A DNA stretch of 64,000 bases from Sphingomonas bacterium (lineage in GTDB: Bacteria; Pseudomonadota; Alphaproteobacteria; Sphingomonadales; Sphingomonadaceae): contig JASBRX010000036.1 of NCBI GenBank assembly GCA_030149245.1, positions 1 to 64,000 on the forward strand. The letters are read 5' to 3'. Positions within the stretch are counted from its first letter, which is position 1; every line of letters begins with the position of its first letter. Shown in pieces: positions 26,817-35,868 of the stretch. Made by a program: the position numbers and the translations under genes. The notes beneath the pieces were generated by a model. That model did no database searches and was not told where the DNA came from. It saw only the letters and a program-made list of their open reading frames with translations.

Positions 26817-27668
26817 TCACCCCTTGGGTGCCTGCCGCCGCGCCATGAACGCCAGCCGTTCGAACAGCATCACGTCCTGCTCATTCTTGAGCAGCGCGCC
26901 GTGGAGCGGCGGGATCGCCTTGCTCGGGTCGCGCGACTGGAGGACGTCGAGCGGCATGTCTTCGTGCAGCAGCAGTCTCAGCCAGTCGAGCAGCTCGCTC
27001 GTGCTCGGCTTTTTCTTCAGCCCCGGCACCTCGCGGATGTCGTAGAAGATATCCATCGCCTTGCTCACCAGGATCTTCTGGATGCCGGGGAAATGCACGT
27101 CGATGATCGCCTGCATCGTGCCGCGATCGGGGAATTTGATGTAATGGAAGAAGCAGCGGCGCAGAAATGCGTCGGGCAGTTCCTTCTCGTTGTTCGACGT
27201 GATCACCACGATCGGGCGCTCGGCGGCGTGGACGGTCTCGCCGGTCTCATAGACATGGAATTCCATGCGATCGAGTTCGTGCAGCAGGTCGTTGGGAAAC
27301 TCGATATCGGCCTTGTCGATCTCGTCGATCAGCAGCACAGGCAATTGGGGCGAGGTGAACGCCTCCCACAATTTCCCCTTGCGGATGTAATTGGAGATCT
27401 CATGCACACGCGGGTCGCCCAGCTGCCCGTCGCGCAGCCGCGCCACCGCGTCATATTCATACAGGCCCTGATGCGCCTTGGTCGTCGATTTGACGTTCCA
27501 TTCGATCAACGGCGCGCCGACCGCCTTGGCGATCTCATAGGCCAGGACGGTCTTGCCGGTCCCCGGCTCGCCCTTGACCAGCAAGGGACGGCGCAGCGTG
27601 ACGGCGGCGTTGACCGCGACCTTGAGGTCGTCGGTCGCGACATAATCCTGCGTGCCTTCGAAGCGCAT
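26817..27668 (-). CDS. MoxR-family AAA+ ATPase
   Basis: AAA+ chaperone-like ATPase of 283 residues with Walker A GEPGTGKT at residues 33-40, Walker B LLIDEIDKAD near 113, sensor VITSNNEKELPDAFLRRCFF, and a winged C-terminal helical part. Members work with von Willebrand factor A (CoxE-like) proteins in cofactor insertion or protein maturation. No VWA gene is adjacent, so the client is unknown. It is convergent with the XRE gene, with 3 bp between stops. Confidence 0.9.
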   Translation of the reverse strand: MRFEGTQDYVATDDLKVAVNAAVTLRRPLLVKGEPGTGKTVLAYEIAKAVGAPLIEWNVKSTTKAHQGLYEYDAVARLRDGQLGDPRVHEISNYIRKGKLWEAFTSPQLPVLLIDEIDKADIEFPNDLLHELDRMEFHVYETGETVHAAERPIVVITSNNEKELPDAFLRRCFFHYIKFPDRGTMQAIIDVHFPGIQKILVSKAMDIFYDIREVPGLKKKPSTSELLDWLRLLLHEDMPLDVLQSRDPSKAIPPLHGALLKNEQDVMLFERLAFMARRQAPKG

Positions 27669-27736
27669 TCCCGTCCCCGGTCAAATTGGAAGATCGGGTA
27701 TGGACTAGCGGGGAAAGGCGGCGGGGCGCAAGTCGC

Positions 27737-28402
27737 TTAGTGGTCGGAACGGGCCGAGGCGCGGGCTTCGAGCAGGTCGATCAGGCCGCGATGCTGGGCC
27801 AGCATCTGCTGCGCGCCGAACACCATCGCGCGCTCGACCGACAGGGTGCCGGCAAGGACGTCGATCATGGTCGCGGTCTCGAACGCCGGCGGCAACTGGT
27901 TCTCGGGCGGGTCGATCCCCAGGCGACGGGCCAGCAGGTCGAGCACCGACCGGATCGCCGGCCAGTCCAGCGCCAGCGCGATCGCGGTGCCGTCGGCACA
28001 GCCATTGCGGTCGGATTGGGCGAGCATGTCGAGCGCGTGGCGCTGTGCGGTAACGGCGGCTTCGGACGCCGCCTGGCCCGGCGTGCTTGGCATCGGCCCG
28101 GCGGCGGCGACGATGCGGACGAGATAGGCGCGCTCGGCGGCGAACGCGCGAACCGATTCCGCCAGCCACTCGGCCGCCGCGGGCTGACGCGACTGGGCGG
28201 CCGCCTGTTCGAACAAATCGGGGTGGCGCGCGTGGAGCAGGCAGATCTGATGCGCGAGATCGCCCAGGTCGCGCAGCGGCACGACCCCGCTGGTCAGGCG
28301 CGACAGATACGGGTGCGTCGCGCTGCCATCGGCGGCGACAAGCGCGGTCAGCGTGCCCGACGCACCGCTCAGTCCTGCGCTCCGAACCGTCTCGAGTGGC
28401 AT
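27737..28402 (-). CDS. Helical hypothetical protein
   Basis: Predicted soluble, mainly helical protein of 221 residues (GTLTALVAADGSATHPYLSR; PLRDLGDLAHQICLLHARHP; FAAERAYLVRIVAAAGPMPS; ALDMLAQSDRNGCADGTAIA). No enzyme motif is seen. It may be a sphingomonad-restricted DUF family, but I cannot name it safely. Two starts are plausible, ATG 28441 and ATG 28402. The latter has GGGG six bases upstream and is listed. Confidence 0.6.
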   Translation of the reverse strand: MPLETVRSAGLSGASGTLTALVAADGSATHPYLSRLTSGVVPLRDLGDLAHQICLLHARHPDLFEQAAAQSRQPAAAEWLAESVRAFAAERAYLVRIVAAAGPMPSTPGQAASEAAVTAQRHALDMLAQSDRNGCADGTAIALALDWPAIRSVLDLLARRLGIDPPENQLPPAFETATMIDVLAGTLSVERAMVFGAQQMLAQHRGLIDLLEARASARSDH

Positions 28403-28590
28403 ATGACCCCGCCAAAGCAACCGCGCCGGCCCATCCGGCATCGCTGAAAAACTGCTTTGCCCCACAGGTTTATACCGAAGCGCGTAAAGACGTGGTTGAC
28501 TGCGCGTTAAGGGATCATTCGGACCTCGGCCCATGCGAACCGGGGCCGGTGCCCATGGCGCCGACCCCGATCCCGCGATCGAAATCAGGC

Positions 28591-29430
28591 TCAGCTCAGG
28601 GCAGCCGGTGCCGCCGCAGCCGCATCGTCGGGCAGGCCGCCAAGCTCACGGACCAGCTTGGTATAGGCGTCGAGATAGGCGAGCACGATCACCTGGCCGA
28701 TATCGGTATTCTGATAACCGGTCCCGCCGGCCGCCGCGAATCCGCCCCACCAGCCGCTCGCCGCGCCGCCGCCAAAGCCGATATCGGTCTTGCGGGCATA
28801 GCCCTCGGTCATCGCCTTTTCCTCGGTGGTGCGGGCGTCGACGATCGACAGAGTGACGCTGGCCTCCTTTTTCTTGATGCTGATGCCCCCGGCAACCGCG
28901 CCGATCCCGCCCAGCAGACCGCCGCGTCGGCCAAGCAATCCGCCGACAGCGCCGCCCACGCCGCCACCGCCGGAGTCCTTGTTCGAGGAGACGATGTCGG
29001 GCTGAAGGAAATAGTCGGCGGTGCGGACCTGGCCCTTGCCGACATTCTGGTCGGGCTGCATTTCGCCCTGTTCCTGCAGCGCGCGCTCCATCGCGCGGCT
29101 CTGCATCGCGCGGCCGCGATTGACGATGGTGAAGCAGCCCGATTGCTGGATGAAGACCTTCAAGATCGCCTCGGGGCTGCCCAGGTTCATCTCGCGCCAC
29201 CATTGCTTGTCCGGCTCGACAATGGCGATGGTGCCGAGGCTCTTGGTGCAGCGCGGGATTTCGCGCACGCCGCGCTCCTGCGCGCGTCGTCCGGAGGATG
29301 CGCCCTTGGTCGTTCCGTCCTGATAGGTTTTGCCCGATGCGCTGATGGCGGTCTGAGCGGATGCGGCGATCGGGCCGGTTGCCATGGCGACGAGTGCGAC
29401 GGCGGCGACAAGGTTGCGGATGATGCGCAT
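28591..29430 (-). CDS. Exported CsgG/HfaB-like protein A
   Basis: Secreted protein of 279 residues with a signal peptide (LVAAVALVAMATGPIAASAQ). The CsgG-like half has ILKVFIQQSGCFTIVNRGRA, ADYFLQPDIVSSNKD, a very Gly-rich loop (GGGGVGGAVGGLLGRRGG) and SIKKKEASVTLSIVDARTTE. CsgG-family proteins form outer-membrane or lipoprotein secretion channels in curli and holdfast systems, but this one has no lipobox and no curli genes nearby. The ATG at 29430 follows GGAGCCACCC. It is divergent from two related genes, with a 450-bp gap. Confidence 0.7.
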   Translation of the reverse strand: MRIIRNLVAAVALVAMATGPIAASAQTAISASGKTYQDGTTKGASSGRRAQERGVREIPRCTKSLGTIAIVEPDKQWWREMNLGSPEAILKVFIQQSGCFTIVNRGRAMQSRAMERALQEQGEMQPDQNVGKGQVRTADYFLQPDIVSSNKDSGGGGVGGAVGGLLGRRGGLLGGIGAVAGGISIKKKEASVTLSIVDARTTEEKAMTEGYARKTDIGFGGGAASGWWGGFAAAGGTGYQNTDIGQVIVLAYLDAYTKLVRELGGLPDDAAAAAPAALS

Positions 29431-29882
29431 GGGTGGCTCCTCAAAATTCAGGGGGCACGTCGCCCCGATGGCTGGGGCGACCATGCTGCGCAGCGCGCCA
29501 CGCGGCCACTGACGGGTTCTGACGGCGGCGATCCGCTGGCTGCGCGCTGGGATCGTTGCGGTGGCAGCATTGCTGGGTTAATTCTCGGTTTGGCGGGCCG
29601 ATTCGGCACGCCCTGTATGCTTCCGATCCGCACCGGTCCGAACCCACGCCTCTGCCTGCCAGAGCGCGGCGATGCTGTGCGCCATGCGGTGATAGTAAAT
29701 CGATCCGACCGGCAGTCGCTGATCCCGTCGCGCTGCTCCACGCCAAGTGTTCGGTCGGCAGCGTCGCCGATTTGTAACAATATGTCGTTTCGGATCAAAT
29801 CGATGATAATTGCGCAATTGTCAGTCGATTCAGCCTTAAAACTGGTTTAGCCGTAGCGAATCGCTTCGACCCGGGGGAGGCT
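29431..29882. other. Divergent intergenic region of the CsgG-like cluster
   Basis: No gene of usable length is seen in these 452 bp. The right third is clearly AT-richer (around 29760-29860) and likely carries the promoter for the rightward pair. A 12-bp palindrome AATTGCGCAATT lies at 29808-29819, about 65 bp before the start of protein B. GGGGGAGG precedes the ATG at 29883. Confidence 0.55.
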
Positions 29883-30818
29883 ATGAAGTTCTTCGCGTAT
29901 ATTGTGTCGGCCATCGCGTTTCTCGCGATTTCGCCTGTGAATGCTCAGCAACGCGCCGTGCCGCAGGCACAGGTGCGCAAGCCGATCGTCGGCGTTAAGG
30001 AAATGAAGGACCTGGCTAATACCGGTCAGTCCGAAGCCTTTTCGACGATGATCCTGACCGCGATCACCAATGGCAACCGGTTCCGGGTGATCGAACGGCA
30101 GCTCGGCAACCTCGCCGATGAACGCGCCTTGCAAAAGAGCGGGACGGTGACCAGCCGCAATCCGGGCCAGCGCGCGCTGGCTGAGGGTGTGGATTTCCTG
30201 ATCTACGGCACGATCACCCAGGGGCAGACCAAGGCGAAGACCGATGTCGGCAGCACGCTCGGCATGGCGGTGCTCGGCGGTTTCCTCGGCGCGCGCAACA
30301 CGCCGACCTGCGCGATCGCGATCGCCAGCCTCGAAATCGACATCCGCATCGTCGATACCGGCACCGGTCAGGTGCGCTGGGCCGACACGATCCGCCATGA
30401 CCAGCGCTCGGGCACGACCTGCGGTCCCAATGGCACGATCGACTACATGTCGCTGTTCCGCACCGCCGCGCAGAAGATCTCGTCCGGCCTCACCCTCGCG
30501 CTCTACCCGATGAAAGTGGCGGGCGTGCAGCCGGATGGGCTGGTCCTGCTCAACTATGGTGAGGATACGCTGAAGGTCGGTGACACGCTCAAGATCTTCA
30601 GCGACACCGGCGGTGCCTGCGCTGCGGTCGATCCGGACTCGGGTGAGTGCCTGTCCAAGGGTGAGGGGACCGAGATTGGCATGGTCCAGGTGACCGAAGT
30701 GATGCCGCGCTTCTCGCGTGCCCAGATGATCACCCAGTTCGCCGCTGCGCCAGCGACCGGATCGGTCGCGCGCTTTGCGCCGCCGCCGCCACCGGTCAAG
30801 AAGAAGGGTCGCCGCTGA
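29883..30818 (+). CDS. Exported CsgG-like protein B
   Basis: Secreted protein of 311 residues with a signal peptide (YIVSAIAFLAISPVNA). The central part matches the CsgG family: ITNGNRFRVIERQLGNLADE, GVDFLIYGTITQGQTK and IDIRIVDTGTGQVRWADTIR. The C-terminus adds a domain (LNYGEDTLKVGDTLKIFS) and a Pro/Lys tail. It probably acts in the periplasm or at the outer membrane. The stop overlaps the next start by one base, forming a coupled pair, divergent from CsgG-like protein A. Substrate or assembly role is unknown. Confidence 0.75.
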   Translation: MKFFAYIVSAIAFLAISPVNAQQRAVPQAQVRKPIVGVKEMKDLANTGQSEAFSTMILTAITNGNRFRVIERQLGNLADERALQKSGTVTSRNPGQRALAEGVDFLIYGTITQGQTKAKTDVGSTLGMAVLGGFLGARNTPTCAIAIASLEIDIRIVDTGTGQVRWADTIRHDQRSGTTCGPNGTIDYMSLFRTAAQKISSGLTLALYPMKVAGVQPDGLVLLNYGEDTLKVGDTLKIFSDTGGACAAVDPDSGECLSKGEGTEIGMVQVTEVMPRFSRAQMITQFAAAPATGSVARFAPPPPPVKKKGRR

Positions 30819-31750
30819 TGCGTATCACCTATCGCCTCGCTTTGCTGACGCCGCTGGCGCTGGTTTCGCTCGGAGCACCGGGTGCCAGCGCGCAGAGCGG
30901 CCTGATCCCCGTGGTCATCGGCAGCTTCACCACCGAGAAAAAGTGCACGCTCTATGCCGTGACCTCCGGGTCCGAAGCGGCCTATGGCCGCAGCAGCAGC
31001 GCCGGCTATGCCGGCTGGGGCGGCGCGGGCTATGCCAGCAGCGCGGCATTTGCCTATGCCCGCGCATGGCGGACCGAGCTGGTGCGCGACTGCGTCAGCA
31101 ACTTCTCCGCGCTGCGCCAGTCGATGGAGGCGGCGATCGCCTCGTCGGGCAAGTTCCGCGTGGTCCGGGCCGGCACGCCCGGCGCCTACACGCTGACCGG
31201 CGCGATGTCGGAGGTTGGCGCGAGCGGCAGCAGCGTCTCGACACCGGACATGGATCAGAAGCGGATCGACGCAAAGATCAGCGTGCAGTTCTCGCTGAAG
31301 GATGCTCGCGGCCGCGCGATCCATGGCAACATGATCACCAAGACGATCGAGATCGGCTCCACCACGGCTGGCGAAACGACCACCGCGGTCACCGCCGACA
31401 CCGGCCGCACCATCTATACCCAGCTGCAGCGTGAGGTCGCCTTCGCGGTTGCGCGTTCGGCGGCGTTCAAGCTGGTCCCGCTGCGCGTCGACGAAGTGAC
31501 CGACCGCCGGGTCAAGCTCAACTATGGCACGCCCTTGCTGACCCGCGGCGCGGTCGTCCTGCTCGAAGGGCCGGGCGGTGAAGAGATCAAGTGCACGATC
31601 GGCCTAGCTGGCAACGGCTATGCCTGGGCCGAAACGCGCGGCACCGGCGATATCGGCGGCGTCGAGCCAGGCAGCATCGCGGTCTATGCCGAAGCGGATA
31701 GCCCGGAGGCCAACAGCCCGACCTTCGAACGGGTCGATCTGCCCTTCTAA
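30818..31750 (+). CDS. Exported CsgG-related protein C
   Basis: Secreted protein of 310 residues with a signal peptide (ALLTPLALVSLGAPGASA). It has a Gly/Ser/Tyr-rich loop (GRSSSAGYAGWGGAGYASSA) near residues 54-80. The middle GKFRVVRAGTPGAYTLTGAMSE and SVQFSLKDARGRAIHGNMIT follow the same order as the CsgG-like neighbours, but with weaker similarity. The C-terminal LNYGTPLLTRGAVVLLEGPG echoes protein B (LNYGEDTLKVGDTLKIF), so B and C look like diverged paralogues. Function is unassigned. Confidence 0.65.
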   Translation: MRITYRLALLTPLALVSLGAPGASAQSGLIPVVIGSFTTEKKCTLYAVTSGSEAAYGRSSSAGYAGWGGAGYASSAAFAYARAWRTELVRDCVSNFSALRQSMEAAIASSGKFRVVRAGTPGAYTLTGAMSEVGASGSSVSTPDMDQKRIDAKISVQFSLKDARGRAIHGNMITKTIEIGSTTAGETTTAVTADTGRTIYTQLQREVAFAVARSAAFKLVPLRVDEVTDRRVKLNYGTPLLTRGAVVLLEGPGGEEIKCTIGLAGNGYAWAETRGTGDIGGVEPGSIAVYAEADSPEANSPTFERVDLPF

Positions 31751-31785
31751 TACCGCTCGGTAAGGCACATGCGGATCGCGGACGA

Positions 31786-32253
31786 TCAGGGAATGATCGT
31801 CACGCGATCCGTTTTGCCATTGGTGACCGTCCAGACGTCGCCGAAATCCTCGTGCTTGAGGTCCGCGGGGCGCGCGCCGCCCAGCTGCGCGACGATATCG
31901 GGAACGGTGTTGCTGTGCCCGACGATCAGCACCGGACACGCCGACGCCTTCGCCCGCGCGACCACGCCGGCGGTATCGGCCGCGTCATAGCTCTGGATCG
32001 CGATGCTGCGCCCGGCGGCGGTCGGTGCAGCCGTCTGACGCGTGCGTTTATACTGCGTCACCAGAATGGCGCACAGCCGCTTCCCCCGAAACCACCGCGC
32101 CAGCGCCTCGGCCCGCGCCGCCCCTTGCGGCAACAGGTCCGGGTCCTTCTCGCCCTTCGGCGTATCGAAATGGCGGACGACATAGGTCGTCGGCTCCGCC
32201 GCTGCCGCGGGGAGCGCGAGCGAACAGGCAAGGGCAAGGATGAGGGTGCGCAT
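31786..32253 (-). CDS. Exported histidine phosphatase family protein
   Basis: Phosphoglycerate-mutase-like protein of 155 residues with a signal peptide (TLILALACSLALPAAAA). The catalytic motif reads VVRHFDTPKG, so the usual RHG is RHF. The second histidine is in VLIVGHSNTVPDIVAQL, and Arg-rich TQYKRTRQTAAP fits the phosphate pocket. SixA-like or general periplasmic phosphatase activity is likely. The ATG at 32253 is chosen over a GTG two codons upstream. It converges with the CsgG-like pair and is divergent from lepA. Confidence 0.8.
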   Translation of the reverse strand: MRTLILALACSLALPAAAAEPTTYVVRHFDTPKGEKDPDLLPQGAARAEALARWFRGKRLCAILVTQYKRTRQTAAPTAAGRSIAIQSYDAADTAGVVARAKASACPVLIVGHSNTVPDIVAQLGGARPADLKHEDFGDVWTVTNGKTDRVTIIP

Positions 32254-32317
32254 CGCCACACTCTGATCTTACGGGGCATCTTCCGCAAGTGCCGCACCCC
32301 TGCTACGCGCGCGGGTT

Positions 32318-34126
32318 ATGGCAACCGACATTTCCCGTATCCGCAATTTTTCGATCATCGCGCATATCGACCATGGCAAGTCGACCCTGGCCGATCGCCT
32401 CATCCAGCGCACCGGCGGTCTGACCGCGCGTGAGATGTCCGAGCAGGTGCTCGACAATATGGAGATCGAAAAGGAACGCGGCATCACCATCAAGGCGCAG
32501 ACCGTGCGCCTCGACTGGAAGGCGGCGGACGGCAAGGATTATGTCCTCAACCTGATGGACACGCCGGGCCATGTCGACTTCGCCTATGAGGTCAGCCGCT
32601 CGCTCGCCGCATGCGAGGGCGCGCTGCTGGTGGTCGACGCGGCGCAGGGGGTGGAAGCGCAGACGCTGGCGAACGTCTATCAGTCGATCGAGCACGACCA
32701 TGAGATCGTGCCGGTGATCAACAAGATCGACCTGCCCAGCGCCGAACCGGAAAAGGTCCGCAACGAGATCGAGGAGGTCATCGGCATCGACGCGTCGGGC
32801 GCGGTGCTCGCCTCGGCCAAGTCGGGCATCGGCATCGACGAGATCCTGAATGCGGTGTGCGAACGCATCCCCGCGCCCAAGGGCGATCCCGACGCGCCCT
32901 TGAAGGCGATGCTGGTCGACAGCTGGTACGACCCCTATCTCGGCGTCGTCATCCTGATCCGCGTGATCGACGGCACGATCAAAAAGGGCCAGCAGGTCAA
33001 GTTCATGCAGAGCGGTACCACGCATCTCGTGGATCGCGTTGGCTGTTTCCGGCCGAAGATCGAGCAGCTTGCCGACCTTGGCCCCGGCGAAATCGGCTTC
33101 ATCACCGCGCAGATCAAGGAAGTGGCGCAGGCGCGCGTCGGCGACACGCTGACCGACGCCAAGCGCCCCGCCGCCGAAGCGCTGCCGGGCTTCAAGGAGG
33201 TCCAGTCGGTGGTGTTCTGCGGCCTGTTCCCGGTCGACGCCAACGACTTCGAGAAGCTGCGGGAGAGCATCAGCAAGCTGCGCCTCAACGACGCCAGTTT
33301 CTCGTTCGAGATGGAAACCAGCGCCGCGCTCGGTTTTGGCTTCCGCTGCGGCTTTCTCGGCCTGTTGCACCTGGAGATCATCCAGGAACGGCTGATGCGC
33401 GAATATGACCTCGACCTCATCACCACCGCGCCGTCGGTGGTGTATCAGATCGAGCTGACCCATGGCGGCGGGCATATCGAGCTGCACAACCCCGCCGACA
33501 TGCCCGATCCCAACAAGATCGAAAGCATCGCCGAACCGTGGATTCAGGCGGTGATCTACGTCCCCGATGAATATCTGGGCAGCATCCTGAAGCTGTGCCA
33601 GGACCGCCGCGGCATCCAGAAGAACCTGACCTATGTCGGCGGCCGCGCGCAGGTGACCTATGAACTGCCGCTCAACGAAGTCGTGTTCGATTTCTACGAT
33701 CGCCTGAAGTCGCTGTCGAAGGGCTATGCCAGCTTCGATTACGAGCAGATCGGCTATCGCGAGGGCGATCTCGTCAAGATGGGCATCCTGGTCAACGAAG
33801 AGCCGGTCGATGCGCTCAGCATGATCGTCCACCGCTCGACCGCCGAGGCGCGCGGGCGCGGCATGTGCGAGCGCCTGAAGGAACTCATCCCGCGCCATCT
33901 GTTCAAGATTCCGATCCAGGCGGCGATCGGCGGCAAGGTAATTGCGCGCGAAACGATCAGCGCGATGCGCAAGGACGTGACCGCCAAATGCTATGGCGGC
34001 GACGCCACCCGCAAGCGCAAGCTGCTGGACAAGCAGAAAAAGGGCAAGGCGAAGATGCGCGAGTACGGCAGCGTCAGCATCCCGCAGGAAGCCTTCATCG
34101 CCGCGCTGCGGATGGGCGAGGAGTAA
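32318..34126 (+). CDS. lepA: Elongation factor 4 (LepA)
   Basis: Ribosome-associated GTPase of 602 residues acting in translation or ribosome biogenesis. G motifs are intact: [13 protein letters not shown] (G1), GITIKAQTV (G2), MDTPGHVDF (G3) and NKIDLPSA (G4). The LepA-specific C-terminal domain has [18 protein letters not shown] and [20 protein letters not shown]. The start [20 protein letters not shown] is the family norm. A perfect 32-bp palindrome follows 11 bp after the stop and probably ends the transcript. Confidence 0.97.
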   Translation: MATDISRIRNFSIIAHIDHGKSTLADRLIQRTGGLTAREMSEQVLDNMEIEKERGITIKAQTVRLDWKAADGKDYVLNLMDTPGHVDFAYEVSRSLAACEGALLVVDAAQGVEAQTLANVYQSIEHDHEIVPVINKIDLPSAEPEKVRNEIEEVIGIDASGAVLASAKSGIGIDEILNAVCERIPAPKGDPDAPLKAMLVDSWYDPYLGVVILIRVIDGTIKKGQQVKFMQSGTTHLVDRVGCFRPKIEQLADLGPGEIGFITAQIKEVAQARVGDTLTDAKRPAAEALPGFKEVQSVVFCGLFPVDANDFEKLRESISKLRLNDASFSFEMETSAALGFGFRCGFLGLLHLEIIQERLMREYDLDLITTAPSVVYQIELTHGGGHIELHNPADMPDPNKIESIAEPWIQAVIYVPDEYLGSILKLCQDRRGIQKNLTYVGGRAQVTYELPLNEVVFDFYDRLKSLSKGYASFDYEQIGYREGDLVKMGILVNEEPVDALSMIVHRSTAEARGRGMCERLKELIPRHLFKIPIQAAIGGKVIARETISAMRKDVTAKCYGGDATRKRKLLDKQKKGKAKMREYGSVSIPQEAFIAALRMGEE

Positions 34127-34136
34127 GGTTCTTCAT

Positions 34137-34244
34137 CGTCACCCCCGCGAAAGCGGGGGCCCATCTCCTGCATGCTCGGCACGCCAAACCGGTGCGGATA
34201 GCGGACGGTCCGGGAGATGGGCCCCCGCTTTCGCGGGGGTGACG
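34137..34244. repeat. REP-type palindrome after lepA with 32-bp perfect arms
   Basis: The arm at 34137-34168 (CGTCACCCCCGCGAAAGCGG...) is an exact reverse complement of 34213-34244. It lies between the convergent 3' ends of lepA and the GH144-like gene and likely acts as a bidirectional end. Same CGTC-CCC class as the fmt and def-associated copies, though with different inner arm sequence. Confidence 0.85.
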
Positions 34245-34291
34245 GCGTGGGGCAGGGGCGACAGTCAACCAGGCAGCCGCCCAGCGCGGCC

Positions 34292-35794
34292 CTACTTCCC
34301 CGCCGGCTGCTCCAGCCAGCCGCCCTTGAACCCCGCGCGCTCCAGCCCGCGGCGGATATGCGGGTTCTTGCGCATCGTCTTCCACACCAGACCGCTGCGG
34401 TGGTTCTCCAGCATCGCCAGGATCGGTCCCTGATCGATGCCCAGATAATCGCGCGCGAACCACCCGTCCTTGGCGTCGACCACGCCATCGCGGCTGCCGA
34501 CATCGGTGAAGGTGTAGCTCGGGTTGAACGCGTCCTTGAAGCCATAGCGCTGGTACAGCTTGTCGCCGTACTTGGCGCGCATCGCCATCAGCGCGGGCAG
34601 GGCGATTTCCGGCGCAAACGCGACCGATCCGCCCGCTGCGGTCGGCACGATCGTGCCATCATCGACGATGCGGTAACTGCTCACGCCCCGCGCCGAATAG
34701 CCCTGAAACTCACGCGGCTTGCCGTTGACGACCCGCCCATTGGCCGCGCCGCCCGGACCGTCCGACGCGGTCCAGCCCCAGATGTCGCCCGAATAGCCGG
34801 TCCATTTGTTCGGATTGTCGACGCCATAGGCGCGCTGCGCCAGCGTCGCGCGGCGGCTATTCTCGAAATAATCGATGCCCTTGCCGGCCATGAACGCATC
34901 CTGGATGCCGCGGAAATCGACCCAGACATGGCTGTACTGATGGCCGAACAGCGGCTCGAACTGCAGATGCTCCTGCCCGTAATAGCTGCCCCAGCTCTTG
35001 CCGAGCTTGCCCGACCAACCGGTGTCCCACGCATCCTTGCCCACCGGGTGCGTCGGCGATCCGAGCGCGAGGATATAGACCAGCATCCCCTCGTCATAGC
35101 CGACCCAGTCATGCGTCCCGAAATCGCCGCCATTGCCGCGCTCGGGATACCATCCCATCGCGATCGCCTTGCCGCCTTTGCTGTTGGCCGATGGGATCGA
35201 ACTGCGTTCCCGCTGGACGAAGGTCCAGTCGACGCGCCCATAAATCTTTTCGGCGAGGTCGCGGATCGCCGCCTCGGTCGGCGTGCTGCGGTCGAAATAG
35301 CTTTGCGCGAACAGCACGCCGCCCAGCAGCAGCGTCGTATCGACCGTCGACAGCTCGGTATTGCGATAGCGCGTGCCGTCGCCGTTCTTCAGGAAATGGT
35401 AGAAAAAGCCCTTATGCCCCGCGGTCCCGCTGACCGCCGGGCCCTGCGGCGCGTTCCAGTAAAATTCCATGCACTTGAGCGTCCGCTCGGCGGCGGCTTC
35501 GCGCGTCACATAGCCCCGCTCGGCGCCGATGCCGTAAGCGGTCAGCGCAAAGCCCGTCGCGGCGATGCTGGAAAAGGGGTTGGACGGCCAGCGGTCCGGC
35601 GCCAGGCAGGTCTCGACGCTGGTCGTCTCCCAGAAATAGTCGAAGGTGCGGCGCGAGAGATCCTCGGCAAACGCATCCTGCGCGGCGCGCGGTGCGGCGG
35701 CGGGGGCGGGGGCGGTCACCGCCGGCGGCAGGGTCGAACAAGCGGCCGCAAGCGGCAGCATGGCAAGGCCGAGCGAAGGCAGGCGAAAGCCCAT
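34292..35794 (-). CDS. GH144-type glycosidase / glucoamylase-like lipoprotein
   Basis: Predicted periplasmic lipoprotein of 500 residues (lipobox AMLPLAAACS near residue 15) with the PF10091 Glycoamylase-type (alpha/alpha)6 fold: LSRRTFDYFWETTSVETCLA, TGFALTAYGIGAERGYVTRE, GHKGFFYHFLKNGDG, and C-terminal AFNPSYTFTDVGSRDGVVDA. Characterised relatives in GH144 cleave beta-1,2-glucan to sophoro-oligosaccharides. That activity is the best guess here but unproved. The ATG at 35794 follows AAGGAGTATCCC and replaces an earlier in-frame start. It lies just past the TonB receptor terminator, on the same strand. Confidence 0.85.
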   Translation of the reverse strand: MGFRLPSLGLAMLPLAAACSTLPPAVTAPAPAAAPRAAQDAFAEDLSRRTFDYFWETTSVETCLAPDRWPSNPFSSIAATGFALTAYGIGAERGYVTREAAAERTLKCMEFYWNAPQGPAVSGTAGHKGFFYHFLKNGDGTRYRNTELSTVDTTLLLGGVLFAQSYFDRSTPTEAAIRDLAEKIYGRVDWTFVQRERSSIPSANSKGGKAIAMGWYPERGNGGDFGTHDWVGYDEGMLVYILALGSPTHPVGKDAWDTGWSGKLGKSWGSYYGQEHLQFEPLFGHQYSHVWVDFRGIQDAFMAGKGIDYFENSRRATLAQRAYGVDNPNKWTGYSGDIWGWTASDGPGGAANGRVVNGKPREFQGYSARGVSSYRIVDDGTIVPTAAGGSVAFAPEIALPALMAMRAKYGDKLYQRYGFKDAFNPSYTFTDVGSRDGVVDAKDGWFARDYLGIDQGPILAMLENHRSGLVWKTMRKNPHIRRGLERAGFKGGWLEQPAGK

Positions 35795-35813
35795 GGGATA
35801 CTCCTTTACACAT

Positions 35814-35852
35814 AAAAAAAGGCGCGCGGACGGGGGCATCCGTCCGCGCGCC
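35814..35852 (-). terminator. Intrinsic terminator after the TonB receptor gene
   Basis: GGCGCGCGGACG (35821-35832) and CGTCCGCGCGCC (35841-35852) form a perfect 12-bp stem with an 8-base loop. On the minus strand the stem is followed by seven T residues. It separates the receptor gene from the glycosidase gene, whose ribosome site begins just downstream, so some read-through or a separate promoter would be needed. Confidence 0.9.
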
Positions 35853-35868
35853 GTAACCGAAACCGGGA

